From: Eggerthellaceae bacterium UBA3686
GTDB lineage: Bacteria > Actinomycetota > Coriobacteriia > Coriobacteriales > Eggerthellaceae
Assembly (NCBI GenBank): GCA_002371495.1
Contig: DFIX01000005.1
Coordinates: 89,807-153,806 of the forward strand
Reading direction: 5' to 3'
Length of the DNA: 64,000 bases
Part shown: positions 16,543-24,969 of the stretch, in pieces
How the letters are laid out: the number at the start of each line of letters is the position of its first letter
Numbering within the stretch: the first letter of the stretch is position 1
Translations under genes and position numbers: made by a program
Notes under the pieces: model-generated
Databases searched by the model: none
Told to the model about the DNA's origin: nothing
What the model saw: the letters and a program-made list of their open reading frames with translations, nothing else

Positions 16543-17781
16543 TTAATACTTGCCGTATTCCAACGTGGTCTCGTACCAGGCGTTGAAGTTCTCTTCCTTG
16601 AAGTGGTCGCACACGATCGAGCAGTCCATGACGAAGCCGCCTCCCGGCGCGCAGGCGTCGAGCATCTTCTTGGTCTCCTCGACGATACGCTCGGGCTTGC
16701 CGTAGGCCAGAAGCGCGGTGGGCAGGTTGCCGCACACGCAGGTGTGGCCGTCGAGCACCTTGCGGGCCTTCTCGATGTCTACCTGCTCGAACATGCCGAG
16801 GATGCCCGCCGGCAGCAGGTCGCGGATCATTTCGAGGCGGTTGTTGTACTTGCCCTCGAAGAAGATGTAGGGGATAAGCCCCAGCTCCAGCTCGCGCTCG
16901 ATGACCTTGCGAAGGCTCGGCGCGTAGAAGCGCTCCCAGTGCTCGGGGCTCAGGAAGTCGTCGGTTCCGCCGTGCAGGGGCATGAAGCAGTACTTCATGC
17001 CGGCCGCCGCGATGTTCTCGACGCCCTTAATTGCCCAGTCGGTCAGGATATCGAGCGCCGCTTCCACCTTGTCGGGGCACTCGTGCAGGTCCATGGGCAG
17101 CTCGATGAGTCCGCGCAGGTTGTCGCCGAGCATGTCGTAGGGCGCGTTCTGGCCCAGGATGCAGCCGAGCGGCGCCTGGTATTCGAGCGCGGTCTGCGAC
17201 ATGAGCGCCTGGCCTTCGAGCCACTTGTTGGCTTGGTCGCCGGCGGCCATGAGCGTGATCAGCGCCTCGCGCACCTCGGGGTCAGAGAAGGGCGCCATGC
17301 CTGCGTAGTGGCCGAACTCGACGAACTGGCTGAAGTCGAGCTTGGCCAGCCCCTTGAGCTTGTCGTGGCGGCGCGCCCAGACCTTGGTCATGAGGAAATG
17401 GGACGGGTCGCGGATGAAGTCGTCGTACTCGTCCTGCTCCAGGTAGCAGTCGTCCACAATTTGGAAGCCCATCATGCGGTCGATGCCCCACGTCTCGCCC
17501 GGCCAGCGGACGGCTTGCGTGCCAAGCACTTCCATGACGTTAATGGGGTAGGCCGCGGGTGCCCAGAACAGGTCGGTCTCCCAGTGGCTCAGGAAGTACT
17601 CGACTCCCGGCTTCATCATGCGGTAGTCGTTGAGCGCCTCGTACTTCGAGATGCCCGCGAGCTCGCTGTAGATCGTGCCCATGCGCGGTGCGAAGGGGAC
17701 GCGATCGCCCTCTTCGAAGCGCATTGCCGCCGCCACGCGCGCCTCGCGCTTCTCGATCGTGTTCTCGGTCTGGTATGCCAT
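16543..17781 (-). CDS. Uroporphyrinogen-decarboxylase-family methyltransferase
   Basis: This 412-residue protein has the UroD TIM-barrel fold. It opens with REARVAAAMRFEEGDRVPFAP and ends with HTCVCGNLPTALLAYGKPE and ETKKMLDACAPGGGFVMDC, features of the MtaA/MtbA and O-demethylase branch rather than heme-pathway HemE. Such proteins move methyl groups between a corrinoid protein and thiol or tetrahydrofolate, or from methoxylated aromatics to corrinoid. No corrinoid protein or activator is adjacent. The start is the ATG at 17781 with AAGGAGG 8 bases upstream. The LysR gene immediately upstream on the same strand is its probable regulator. The substrate is unknown; plant methoxyphenols are a reasonable guess for a gut anaerobe. 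Confidence 0.8.
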   Translation of the reverse strand: MAYQTENTIEKREARVAAAMRFEEGDRVPFAPRMGTIYSELAGISKYEALNDYRMMKPGVEYFLSHWETDLFWAPAAYPINVMEVLGTQAVRWPGETWGIDRMMGFQIVDDCYLEQDEYDDFIRDPSHFLMTKVWARRHDKLKGLAKLDFSQFVEFGHYAGMAPFSDPEVREALITLMAAGDQANKWLEGQALMSQTALEYQAPLGCILGQNAPYDMLGDNLRGLIELPMDLHECPDKVEAALDILTDWAIKGVENIAAAGMKYCFMPLHGGTDDFLSPEHWERFYAPSLRKVIERELELGLIPYIFFEGKYNNRLEMIRDLLPAGILGMFEQVDIEKARKVLDGHTCVCGNLPTALLAYGKPERIVEETKKMLDACAPGGGFVMDCSIVCDHFKEENFNAWYETTLEYGKY

Positions 17782-18118
17782 GCTCTGCCTCCTTCTTGTA
17801 TTGACTACGCCTCGTCTTGCCGACGAAGCGTTTTCGCCGAACGGTCCAAGCCCAGGTCGTGGATGACCGTATCGTTGGAGAACCTCAGGATGCCTCTTCG
17901 CTTTGACTACGCGATATTTCGATTATCCAGAAGCGTCTCGTGGGCATACCACAACAAAATAGGGAAGTGACCCCAACTATTGATTGGCCTTGAGGATGAT
18001 GGAAAGAGAGCGTGGGCATCGATGGCATTGGTGCCGCTCCGAGCTGCCGGAGCTGCATCCAGGATGATAGCGCAATGCTGGGGCAAAACAGAGTTGGCCG
18101 CTGTTCCTGTGGCACTGC
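17782..18118. other. Gap between LysR gene and UroD-like gene
   Basis: This 337-base gap on the minus strand should hold the promoter and LysR-responsive site of the UroD-like gene. I could not single out a convincing operator. A short TTGCCGACGAAGCG stretch near 17817 and AT-rich sequence at 17905-17960 are the only notable parts. Confidence 0.4.
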
Positions 18119-19087
18119 TCAGCCGAGCAATTCGAACGTTTTTTGATCTTCGTATTTCGAATAGAAGTCTTGGAGCCGTTCGATGACCTCGGCCAACACG
18201 CTTTCTCCGAAGGCGCTTTGGCGGGCAGCAAAGCCTATTTCGACTGTGTATGGATCTTCCATTGGGACGGCCACGGTGCCTGTCGGGGGGCCGAACACAA
18301 GCGATGCCCCAGGAACGAATGTCAGAGCCTCCCCCATGCGGCACAATCGGCTGCGGTATGTGCTGTCGCCCGCCGAGACGTATATGCTGTCGGCGCCGAT
18401 GTGGCGTGAGACGGCCCTTTCCATGCCGCCCGCTGCCGCGACGGCAAGGTTATGTGACCGTATCTCTGCTTTGGTCAGGGACGGGCGGTCTGCGAGATTG
18501 GAGTACTCGGGAACTAGGACGTAGTCTTGCGTGCGCATAAACGGGCGGTACTCGTAGCCCGCTTCGACGAGCCTTTCGACCATCTGCGTGTTTTCGTCGG
18601 CAAATAGGTCGAAGAGCCCCAAGGCGCCCGCTACGACGGTTTCGGGCTTCGTTGCGCGCGCCGCGTCGACGAGCAGGTCGACGATGCGGGGCGTGCTGTG
18701 CTGTAGGAATTGGACTTTTCCGTAGAGCGCCACGTTGAAACCCGCCGCCGGGAAGAACAGGGGCGTGTCGAAAAAGATGGGGCTGCAATAGCAGGTGAAA
18801 CGCATCCGCCGCTTTCTGAGGTTGTCGCTTTGCAGTTCCATGATCGAATTGCGCATGTTCCTCTCGTGCGAGAGGATCTGACGGGCATCCTCCAGGAGCC
18901 GCTCGCCAAAATGCGTGAGCGTAACCTTATTGCTGTCGCGGACGAACAGCTCGCATCCCAGCTCGGCCTCGAGCGCTGTAATCGAGCGGCTGATGCCTTG
19001 TGGGCTCATGAAGTTCTTCTTGGCCGCCGCGCTCATGGAGCCGAGCGTGGCGACGTCGATGAAGTAGCGCACGTAATCAGTTTGCAT
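18119..19087 (-). CDS. LysR-type transcriptional regulator
   Basis: This 322-residue protein has the N-terminal winged helix-turn-helix of the family (YFIDVATLGSMSAAAKKNFMSPQGISRSITALEAELGC would span ~8-45; SPQGISRSITALE is the recognition helix) and a C-terminal periplasmic-binding-protein-like effector domain that is more divergent than usual. The start is the ATG at 19087 with GGAG about 10 bases upstream. It lies 337 bases upstream of the UroD-like methyltransferase on the same strand, so it probably controls that gene. The effector is unknown. Confidence 0.88.
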   Translation of the reverse strand: MQTDYVRYFIDVATLGSMSAAAKKNFMSPQGISRSITALEAELGCELFVRDSNKVTLTHFGERLLEDARQILSHERNMRNSIMELQSDNLRKRRMRFTCYCSPIFFDTPLFFPAAGFNVALYGKVQFLQHSTPRIVDLLVDAARATKPETVVAGALGLFDLFADENTQMVERLVEAGYEYRPFMRTQDYVLVPEYSNLADRPSLTKAEIRSHNLAVAAAGGMERAVSRHIGADSIYVSAGDSTYRSRLCRMGEALTFVPGASLVFGPPTGTVAVPMEDPYTVEIGFAARQSAFGESVLAEVIERLQDFYSKYEDQKTFELLG

Positions 19088-19127
19088 TCGAAGGCTCCTG
19101 CACCTGCATCACGGCTTTTCCTGTATT

Positions 19128-19496
19128 TTAACCTTTATCGCCGATGATGCCATTCACCAGGGCGCTAACGATGCTGATGACGATCGAGCCTGCGAATGCC
19201 GCACCGAAGCTCGTTATTATGATGCCGTTTCCGAAAAGGCCCGATGACACCCAGGAGGCAAGTTCCAGCAGAAGCGCGTTCACCACGAGGTAGAAGATCC
19301 CCAGCGTCAACACCGATATGGGCGCGCCGGCAATCTGTGCGATGGGCTTGATGCTGACGTTGACGAGCGAAAGCACGAGCGCGAATAAAATGATAGCCAA
19401 GGTCGAATCGGGGCCGGCGGCGGATATGCCCGGCACGAGCCATACGGCTGCCCCTGCTGCAATGGCGGTCACGATCCAGCGGATGATGAAATTCAC
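19128..19496 (-). CDS. Small four-helix membrane protein, phage-holin-family IV (PF04020-type)
   Basis: This protein has 122 residues with four hydrophobic helices. The SLVNVSIKPIAQIAGAPISV and LTLGIFYLVVNALLL segments are characteristic of the family found in many bacterial chromosomes. Despite its name this family is not evidence of phage; its function is unknown. GTG at 19496 is chosen over an upstream ATG at 19535 because GGAGG lies 6 bases before it on the minus strand. The gene is divergent from the RNA methyltransferase with only 60 bases between the starts. Confidence 0.78.
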   Translation of the reverse strand: MNFIIRWIVTAIAAGAAVWLVPGISAAGPDSTLAIILFALVLSLVNVSIKPIAQIAGAPISVLTLGIFYLVVNALLLELASWVSSGLFGNGIIITSFGAAFAGSIVISIVSALVNGIIGDKG

Positions 19497-19556
19497 GGAA
19501 AGCCTCCTATTCGCGTGCCCGTACGAAGGTATCATGGAATCCGACGAAAGGGGAGC

Positions 19557-20867
19557 ATGGGCAAGAAGGCGTCACAAACTGGGCGAAAAGGCGTAAGGAA
19601 ACCGTTGCGGCGCGCGATGCGCTCCACGGAGCATGCTGCGGGGCATGCCGTGCGCGAATCGAAGCAGGGCGGCGAGGGGCGCGTTGCGGCTGACAGCGGC
19701 CTGCCGAAATGCGCGGTCGCGGGTATTTGCGGCGGTTGCGAGTCTGTCCAGGTGCCCTATGCAGAGCAGCTCGCCGCCAAAGATGCGCGTATGGTCGAGC
19801 TGTTCGGCCACGGGCGATTCGAGGGTGCCCGAATACTGCCGACCATCGGCATGGACGAGCCCTTTCATTATCGCAACAAGGTAACGTCGCCGTTTGCGCC
19901 GGGCAAGCGGGGCCCCAACGGCGGGCGGCAGATTCTGAGCGGCATGTACGCCGCCGGCACTCACCGCATCATCGACACCCGCGGCTGCCTGCTCGAGAAC
20001 GAGCGTGGCCAGCAGGTCGTGCAGGCGGTCAAGGCCCTCATGCTGAAGTTCGGCATCGCTCCGTACGACGAGGATCGCCACGTCGGCTTCATGCGTCACG
20101 TGGTCGTTCGCATCGGGCACGAGAGCGCCGAGGTGCTCGTGACGCTCGTGACCAACGGCGAGGCGTTCCCACGTTCGGGCGCCTTCTGTCGCGAGCTTGT
20201 CAAACGCTGTCCCTTCGTGACTTCCATCGTGCAGAACGTGAACACGCGCCAGACCAACGTCATCCTGGGGCAACGCGAACAGCGGCTATACGGTCCCGGC
20301 TTCATTCTCGATACGCTTTGCGGGCTGAGCTTCCGCATTTCGTCACAATCGTTTTACCAGGTGAATTCAGTGCAGACGACAGTGCTCTACGAGCAGGCGA
20401 TTAGCCTTGCCGCCCTTGACGGCACGCAATCGGTGGTGGACGCATATTGTGGTACGGGAACAATTGGCCTGGTGGCGGCGAGTCGTGGCGCAGCGCAGGT
20501 GATCGGTGTCGATACGGTGGAATCCGCCATCCGCGACGCGCGGATGAACGCGCGCCATAACGGCATAGACAACGCGCAATTCGTGGCCGCCGATGCCGGT
20601 GCTTTCATGCGCGATTTGGCCAGATCGGGCCAAGGCGTTGACGCGGTGCTCATGGACCCGCCCCGCGCGGGTTCGACCGAGGAGTTCCTGGAAGCCGTTG
20701 CAAGCCTAGCGCCTAAGCGCGTGGTCTACATCTCGTGCAACCCCCAGACGCAAGTGCGCGATGTGCGCTACCTTTGCGAGCGCGGTTACGCTTTGCGCAC
20801 CGTGCAGCCCGTCGACATGTTTCCGCACACGTCCCATGTCGAGACCGTCGCGCTCCTTGAAGGGTGA
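19557..20867 (+). CDS. 23S rRNA (uracil-C5)-methyltransferase, RlmD/TrmA family
   Basis: This is a SAM-dependent RNA m5U methyltransferase of 436 residues. Visible parts are a lysine/arginine-rich N-terminus, a CAVAGICGGC cysteine cluster (4Fe-4S as in RlmD/RumA), the SAM motif VVDAYCGTGTIGLVAA, MDPPRAGS and the catalytic cysteine in YISCNPQTQVRD. The C-terminus PVDMFPHTSHVETVALL is diagnostic of the family. The ATG at 19557 follows GAAAGGGGA; a longer frame from 19515 has no site. The N-terminal TRAM domain seen in E. coli RlmD is not clear. The target base (U1939 or U747) cannot be fixed from sequence. Confidence 0.9.
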   Translation: MGKKASQTGRKGVRKPLRRAMRSTEHAAGHAVRESKQGGEGRVAADSGLPKCAVAGICGGCESVQVPYAEQLAAKDARMVELFGHGRFEGARILPTIGMDEPFHYRNKVTSPFAPGKRGPNGGRQILSGMYAAGTHRIIDTRGCLLENERGQQVVQAVKALMLKFGIAPYDEDRHVGFMRHVVVRIGHESAEVLVTLVTNGEAFPRSGAFCRELVKRCPFVTSIVQNVNTRQTNVILGQREQRLYGPGFILDTLCGLSFRISSQSFYQVNSVQTTVLYEQAISLAALDGTQSVVDAYCGTGTIGLVAASRGAAQVIGVDTVESAIRDARMNARHNGIDNAQFVAADAGAFMRDLARSGQGVDAVLMDPPRAGSTEEFLEAVASLAPKRVVYISCNPQTQVRDVRYLCERGYALRTVQPVDMFPHTSHVETVALLEG

Positions 20868-20907
20868 TAACGGCCAATCGTTTCGCTCGCCCTGCTCGTG
20901 ACGATGA

Positions 20908-21004
20908 GAAGGGATGCCCCAATTTGCCATCTCGTCGCGTTTCCTCTGGTGGGAGCGCGGCGATACCTTTATAGCAGGGATGGCAAATCGGGGGGCGCTC
21001 CCTT
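20908..21004. repeat. Inverted repeat between convergent genes
   Basis: GAAGGGATGCCCCAATTTGC continuing to 20931 pairs, with small bulges, with GATGGCAAATCGGGGGGCGC continuing to 21004. It separates the ends of two convergent genes and may work as a bidirectional terminator, though without T-runs. Confidence 0.55.
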
Positions 21005-21017
21005 CGCCGGCGTTGCC

Positions 21018-22340
21018 CTATGCGAGGAAGGGCTCGATGTAGGCAAGTGGCGCTACGTGCACCTTTCCGCATTCGGGCGAGGTCAGCCCGGTTTTGGGTG
21101 CGATCATGGTCACGGTTTGGTCGGCCACGACGCGCGGATGCGAGCAGGTCGGGCCGTAGCCGTTTTGCGCGCTTACGCCGCTCGGCACGTCAGCGGCGAT
21201 GACGCAGGCGCGCTTGCCGTGGCGATTGATCGCTTCGATCCACTGGTCGAACGGCGCTTTGACGGCGTTGGAATCGAACCCGGTGCCAAGAATGCAGTCG
21301 ACGATGATGGCGGCCTGTTCGCAGGCGCGTTCGATTTCGTCTGCTTCGGGGTTCACCAGAACGAGCGGCTGCAAAGCGGTGTCGGCTTTAGCGCCGGCCG
21401 CAAGTTGATGCAGGGTTGTGAAGCTGCGCTCGGCCGCATCGCGGGCGGGTTGCGCGCGCAACTCGTCTGGCCCCTTGGCGCAGATGACCGCAACGGGCCT
21501 GCCGGCTTGGGCGAGCAGTTCGGCTGCCACCCAACCGTCGCCGCCGTTATTGCCGTTTCCGCAGAAGATGACCGTTCGCGCAGTTTGTGCGGCATTTTTT
21601 GGAGACCGTGCCGTCTCATGTTCGGTTGGCGTCTCGCTGTTCAGCGTTTGTGCAGGTTTCGCATCGTGGGCTGGTGCACTTTCGGACCCTTGTTTGGGTG
21701 CGTACGCTGCCTCGTGCGCCTGAACGATGCGCCTAGCGAGGGCGGCACCCGCGCGGTCCATCAGTTCCGCAAGCGACGTGCCGCTCTCGGCGATTTGCTG
21801 CTCGAGTTTCACCACCCGAGCCACGTCGAGCACGGGCGGATGATACGGGTGCTCATGGGCGAGCACCGCAGCGTAGGCTTCCATCAGGTCATCCATTTTG
21901 CAGGCGGCGTTGGCGGGGCTCGTCGAGGGCAGCTTTACGGCGGGAAGTCCACAATCATCCTCGCACCCGAGTTTGCGGTAGAGCTCGTGGGCCTTTGCCC
22001 CCGTGCAGAAAACGGCCTCGATGGGCGCTTCGCTCGTAATGAGCGAAAGGTTGTTCGGCCGTGCGTTGCGGATGCTCGTATCGGAGGCGCCCTCGATGTC
22101 GCATTCGGCCACGACGTCCCAAAGCGCTATGTGGTGGCGCAAACAGAAGTCGCGCCGGCGCTCGGTCGCTGTCGGCACGGGCTCGTCTGCCAATGCGGCA
22201 AGAACGCGCCAAAACCGGTTTTGCGGATGCCCGTAGTTGAAGCCGACTTCGCGCGACTTGGGGCTGGGGACCGATCCCAGCACGAGCACGCGGCTGCGCG
22301 CATCAAACGTAGGCGGAATCGTATGGACCACGTGAGTCAT
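21018..22340 (-). CDS. Fusion of DNA-deoxyinosine glycosylase (UDG family 6) and NAD(P)H-hydrate epimerase (YjeF_N)
   Basis: This 440-residue protein has two enzymes in one chain. Residues ~15-165 match hypoxanthine-DNA glycosylase: VLVLGSVPSPKSRE, YGHPQNRFWRVL, ALWDVVAECDIEGASD and LPSTSPANA. Residues ~185-440 are a YjeF_N domain: a helix with SLAELMDRAGAALARRIV, FCGNGNNGGDGWVAAELL (nucleotide loop), AIIVDCILGTGF (metal aspartate) and VIAADVPSGVSAQNG. The first removes deaminated adenine from DNA; the second repairs hydrated NAD(P)H. A ~45-residue low-complexity linker (KQGSESAPAHDAKPAQ...) lies inside the epimerase region after its first helix. The C-terminal dehydratase half found in bifunctional Nnr is absent. 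The start is the ATG at 22340. Confidence 0.85.
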   Translation of the reverse strand: MTHVVHTIPPTFDARSRVLVLGSVPSPKSREVGFNYGHPQNRFWRVLAALADEPVPTATERRRDFCLRHHIALWDVVAECDIEGASDTSIRNARPNNLSLITSEAPIEAVFCTGAKAHELYRKLGCEDDCGLPAVKLPSTSPANAACKMDDLMEAYAAVLAHEHPYHPPVLDVARVVKLEQQIAESGTSLAELMDRAGAALARRIVQAHEAAYAPKQGSESAPAHDAKPAQTLNSETPTEHETARSPKNAAQTARTVIFCGNGNNGGDGWVAAELLAQAGRPVAVICAKGPDELRAQPARDAAERSFTTLHQLAAGAKADTALQPLVLVNPEADEIERACEQAAIIVDCILGTGFDSNAVKAPFDQWIEAINRHGKRACVIAADVPSGVSAQNGYGPTCSHPRVVADQTVTMIAPKTGLTSPECGKVHVAPLAYIEPFLA

Positions 22341-22386
22341 GGCTTTCTCCTGTCATGGAGGGAATGTGATTGGGGCGCGATAACGA

Positions 22387-22421
22387 GTATAACCATTTGG
22401 AGCGGTCCCAAATGGTTATAC
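22387..22421. repeat. Palindrome between divergent starts
   Basis: GTATAACCATTTGG (22387-22400) pairs perfectly with CCAAATGGTTATAC (22408-22421). It lies between the start of the glycosylase fusion (minus) and tilS (plus), so it could be an operator or a dispersed palindrome. Confidence 0.6.
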
Positions 22422-22491
22422 ATGTCAGATGGGGATACAATAGACGAAAACGCCTTGGGGTAAACTGCTCCGAACGTTGGAGGGAATGGGT

Positions 22492-23583
22492 ATGTCACCG
22501 TTAGCCGAGAAAATGCTGTTGACCATTAATGAGCGCGATCTGATCTGCAATCTGGACGCTCCGGTCTTGCTCATGGTCTCGGGCGGCTCGGACTCGACGG
22601 CGCTTGCGTATCTGGCGGCCGAGCTGCACGAGGCGGGTGAGCTAGGCCCTTTGTCGATGCTTCACGTGAACCACAAGCTGCGCGGCGTTGATGCTGATGA
22701 AGACGCCGAGTTCGTAGCCAGCTTGGCTGGTCTTCTGAGCATGCCGCTGACAACTGTCGAGGTCGATGTGGCATCGCTTGCCGAGGCAGAGCACGCGAAC
22801 GTCGAGGCCGTTGCGCGGCGCGAGCGCTATGCAGCCGCCAACGAGGCGCTTGCGGATATGTGCCGCCGAGGCGAGGTGCCCATTTCGCAAGGGCGCATCT
22901 TCGTTGCGCATACCGCCGACGACCGCATCGAGAACTTCTACATGCGCTCGATCGTGGGTACGGGCCCGGGCGGTTTCCGCTCGATGCTGTACTTGAATGG
23001 CCAGGTTGCGCGCCCCTTGCTGGATGTGGGCCGCGACGAGCTGCGCCAGGATATCATCGGCCGCATCGAACGTGATCTTCCCGTCGTGCGCGACGGGCAC
23101 GAGATGCTTTGGCGCGAGGACGCCACCAACCAACACACCGACCGGTTCCGTGCGTTCGTGCGCCACGAGATCATCCCGCTCGCCAAAGAGCGCAACCCGC
23201 AGCTCGTTTCTACCCTCACGCGCACGATGAACCTCATAGGCGACGAGGACGACATGCTCGAGGCGTCGGCCGAAGAGCTCGTCGCGCGCCATGTGGTGCG
23301 CCTCGACCCGGCCGAGGAGGGCTGCGTGCTCTCGCCGATGCTCGCAGCCGAGCGTGTGCCGATGCTCCGGCGCGTGGTGGTGCGCGTGCTCGAGAGCCTT
23401 CTCGATCCCGACGACCGGGTCGAGACGACGTCGGTCGAGGCCGTGCTCGCGGCGTTCGACGGTGGAAAGCCCCGAAGCGGTTACGTGGCCAACATCCAGG
23501 GCAACCTGGCCGTCAGCGCCAATCGTAACGGTGTGCGCATCGAGCCCATGGCTGCCTTCCGCACCCGCCGAAAGCGCAGTTGA
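22492..23583 (+). CDS. tilS: tRNA(Ile)-lysidine synthase
   Basis: This enzyme ligates lysine to C34 of tRNA-Ile(CAU), changing both charging and decoding; it is essential in bacteria. The 363-residue N-type PP-loop protein has VSGGSDSTALAYL as the ATP pyrophosphatase loop, HVNHKLRG and the AHTADDRIENFYMRSIVGTG segment with the family HTADDxxE motif, then PLLDVGRDELR. The C-terminal substrate-binding region is present but shorter than E. coli TilS (432). GGAGGG at 22479-22484 favours the ATG at 22492 over ATG 22486 and TTG 22477. In many bacteria tilS, hpt and ftsH are linked; here maf and a repeat doublet separate tilS from hpt-ftsH. Confidence 0.93.
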   Translation: MSPLAEKMLLTINERDLICNLDAPVLLMVSGGSDSTALAYLAAELHEAGELGPLSMLHVNHKLRGVDADEDAEFVASLAGLLSMPLTTVEVDVASLAEAEHANVEAVARRERYAAANEALADMCRRGEVPISQGRIFVAHTADDRIENFYMRSIVGTGPGGFRSMLYLNGQVARPLLDVGRDELRQDIIGRIERDLPVVRDGHEMLWREDATNQHTDRFRAFVRHEIIPLAKERNPQLVSTLTRTMNLIGDEDDMLEASAEELVARHVVRLDPAEEGCVLSPMLAAERVPMLRRVVVRVLESLLDPDDRVETTSVEAVLAAFDGGKPRSGYVANIQGNLAVSANRNGVRIEPMAAFRTRRKRS

Positions 23584-23732
23584 TTAGGCTTTTAGCTGTG
23601 TTGAATCGCGGATTTGCTTTCTTGCGATATCATGACCAAGGTACGAGGGTTTGCTATTCGCATACTAAGACTTTTGGTCGGAGTAGCGAATCAGGTTCTT
23701 CTTAGCGAGGGTAGCCGACCAGAGGTATATAA

Positions 23733-24359
23733 ATGAATAAACCAAAACTAGACATAGTGTTGGCAAGCGCCTCGCCGCGTCGCCGTCAGCTGCTGCAGGA
23801 AGCAGGTGTGGAGTTTCGGGTGCATGCGGTCGATGTCGACGAGTCGCTCGAGGACGATCTGGCGGCAGAGCCCGTAGAAGCGGTGAAGAAGCTTGCCGAG
23901 CGCAAGGCGCGCGCGGCCGTCGAGCAGCTGGTCACGTCCGACTACGACGGCACGTTGGCGGTTCTCGGGTCCGATACCATGGTCGTCTTCAGGGGCCAGA
24001 TCTTCGGCAAGCCGCACGACGCGGCTGATGCTGAGCGCATGTTGCGGGCGCTTTCGGGGCATGGGCACGACGTGCACACGGCGGTTTCGCTGTGGGCGGT
24101 GCACGCTCCGGCCGGCGAAGACGTCAGCTTGTTCTACCGCACGTTCGTCGATACGACTTACGTGTACTTCAAGGAGCTGACCGACGAGCAGATCGCCGAC
24201 TACATTGCCTCGGGCGACCCTTTCGACAAGGCTGGGGCCTACGGCATACAGTCAGGTGCCGCGCCCTTCATAGATCATATCGAAGGCGAGCTCGACACCG
24301 TCATCGGATTTCCCGTCAAGCGCCTGCTCAAAGAGTTCCCCGACTTCTTCGGGGCGTGA
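23733..24359 (+). CDS. maf: Maf/YhdE nucleoside triphosphate pyrophosphatase
   Basis: This 208-residue protein hydrolyses non-canonical or excess nucleoside triphosphates to monophosphates. It opens with the family signature IVLASASPRRRQLLQEAG at residue 7, has VLGSDTMVVFRGQIFGKP (the metal-binding aspartate loop), and ends with GDPFDKAGAYGIQSGAAPFI, VIGFPVKRLLKE. It is slightly longer than average because of an insertion around VHAPAGEDVSLFYRTFV. The ATG at 23733 has AGAGG upstream. It lies 149 bases after tilS. Confidence 0.92.
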   Translation: MNKPKLDIVLASASPRRRQLLQEAGVEFRVHAVDVDESLEDDLAAEPVEAVKKLAERKARAAVEQLVTSDYDGTLAVLGSDTMVVFRGQIFGKPHDAADAERMLRALSGHGHDVHTAVSLWAVHAPAGEDVSLFYRTFVDTTYVYFKELTDEQIADYIASGDPFDKAGAYGIQSGAAPFIDHIEGELDTVIGFPVKRLLKEFPDFFGA

Positions 24360-24380
24360 CAGGGCTCGTAGCCCTGTCAC
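24356..24380 (+). terminator. Hairpin overlapping the maf stop codon
   Basis: GTGACAGGGCT (24356-24366), CGT, AGCCCTGTCAC (24370-24380): perfect 11-bp stem that includes the TGA stop. It has no strong T-run. It probably protects or ends the maf transcript. Confidence 0.55.
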
Positions 24381-24969
24381 ATTCGGGGTTTGGACAAATC
24401 GGTTACCCCGGGGGTAACCGGTTGGTGCAGGATAAACCGATTGGACCCCACCGCGTTTCCGCAGGAGGCGGCGCGCTCCGGCTTGGCTTCGGCTAAAACT
24501 CGACGGTTCCTAAAATTTGTACGGGGGCAAGCTAAAGCTTGCCCGACCTCGCTGAAAACGAGCCGCCGGCTCGTTTTCCGGGCGCTCGGTCCCTGCAGAA
24601 TCGCCGGAGTCACGCCGCCTCCCGCGGAAACGCTCCGTTGAGCCGAAAGAAGCGTGTCCGGTCGGCATTGCGTTCGGAAAAAACGGAGCGACCTTTTCTG
24701 CGGGGGCGTGACTCCGGCGATTCTGCAGGCACAAACTTCTTAAATGCACTTAGGTTTAGCCGAAGCCAAGCCGGAGCGCGCCCCCGCAGAAAAGGTCGCG
24801 GCGGGATGGGTTCAAGCAGCAAACCAACCGACTACCCCTAGGGTAACCGGTCGGTAAATCCTGTAAACTTCGTGGCTGTTCGTGGGGCGTTGGCGCTCTT
24901 TAGCTCATGAAATAGCCGCTCATGCTAAACTTTATCGTTACGTAAAGACCAGGAAGAAAGCGTGACACC
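24360..24969. other. Intergenic gap filled by palindromes and a repeat doublet
   Basis: This 610-base gap between maf and hpt has no gene. It holds the maf hairpin, a palindrome at 24400-24420 (CGGTTACCCC, G, GGGGTAACCG), the doublet at 24445-24809, a degenerate palindrome near 24828-24856 with related TACCCCTAGGGTAACCGG, and the hpt promoter region. Confidence 0.6.
24445..24809. repeat. Repeat doublet with extra hairpins in the F-copy loop
   Basis: F copy: arms 24453-24482 and 24603-24632. R copy: arms 24688-24718 and 24770-24799. Both stems are near-perfect; the arm sequences of F (GCGTTTCCGCAGGAGGCGG) and R (GCGACCTTTTCTGCGGGGGC) are unrelated. The F loop is enlarged and carries two further hairpins, GGGCAAGC/GCTTGCCC near 24524-24543 and GAAAACGAGCCG/CGGCTCGTTTTC near 24554-24578. 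Confidence 0.9.

Noticed and set aside
19128..19496. Phage-holin-family protein as a prophage marker
   Set aside because: This family is common in bacterial chromosomes and no phage gene lies nearby.
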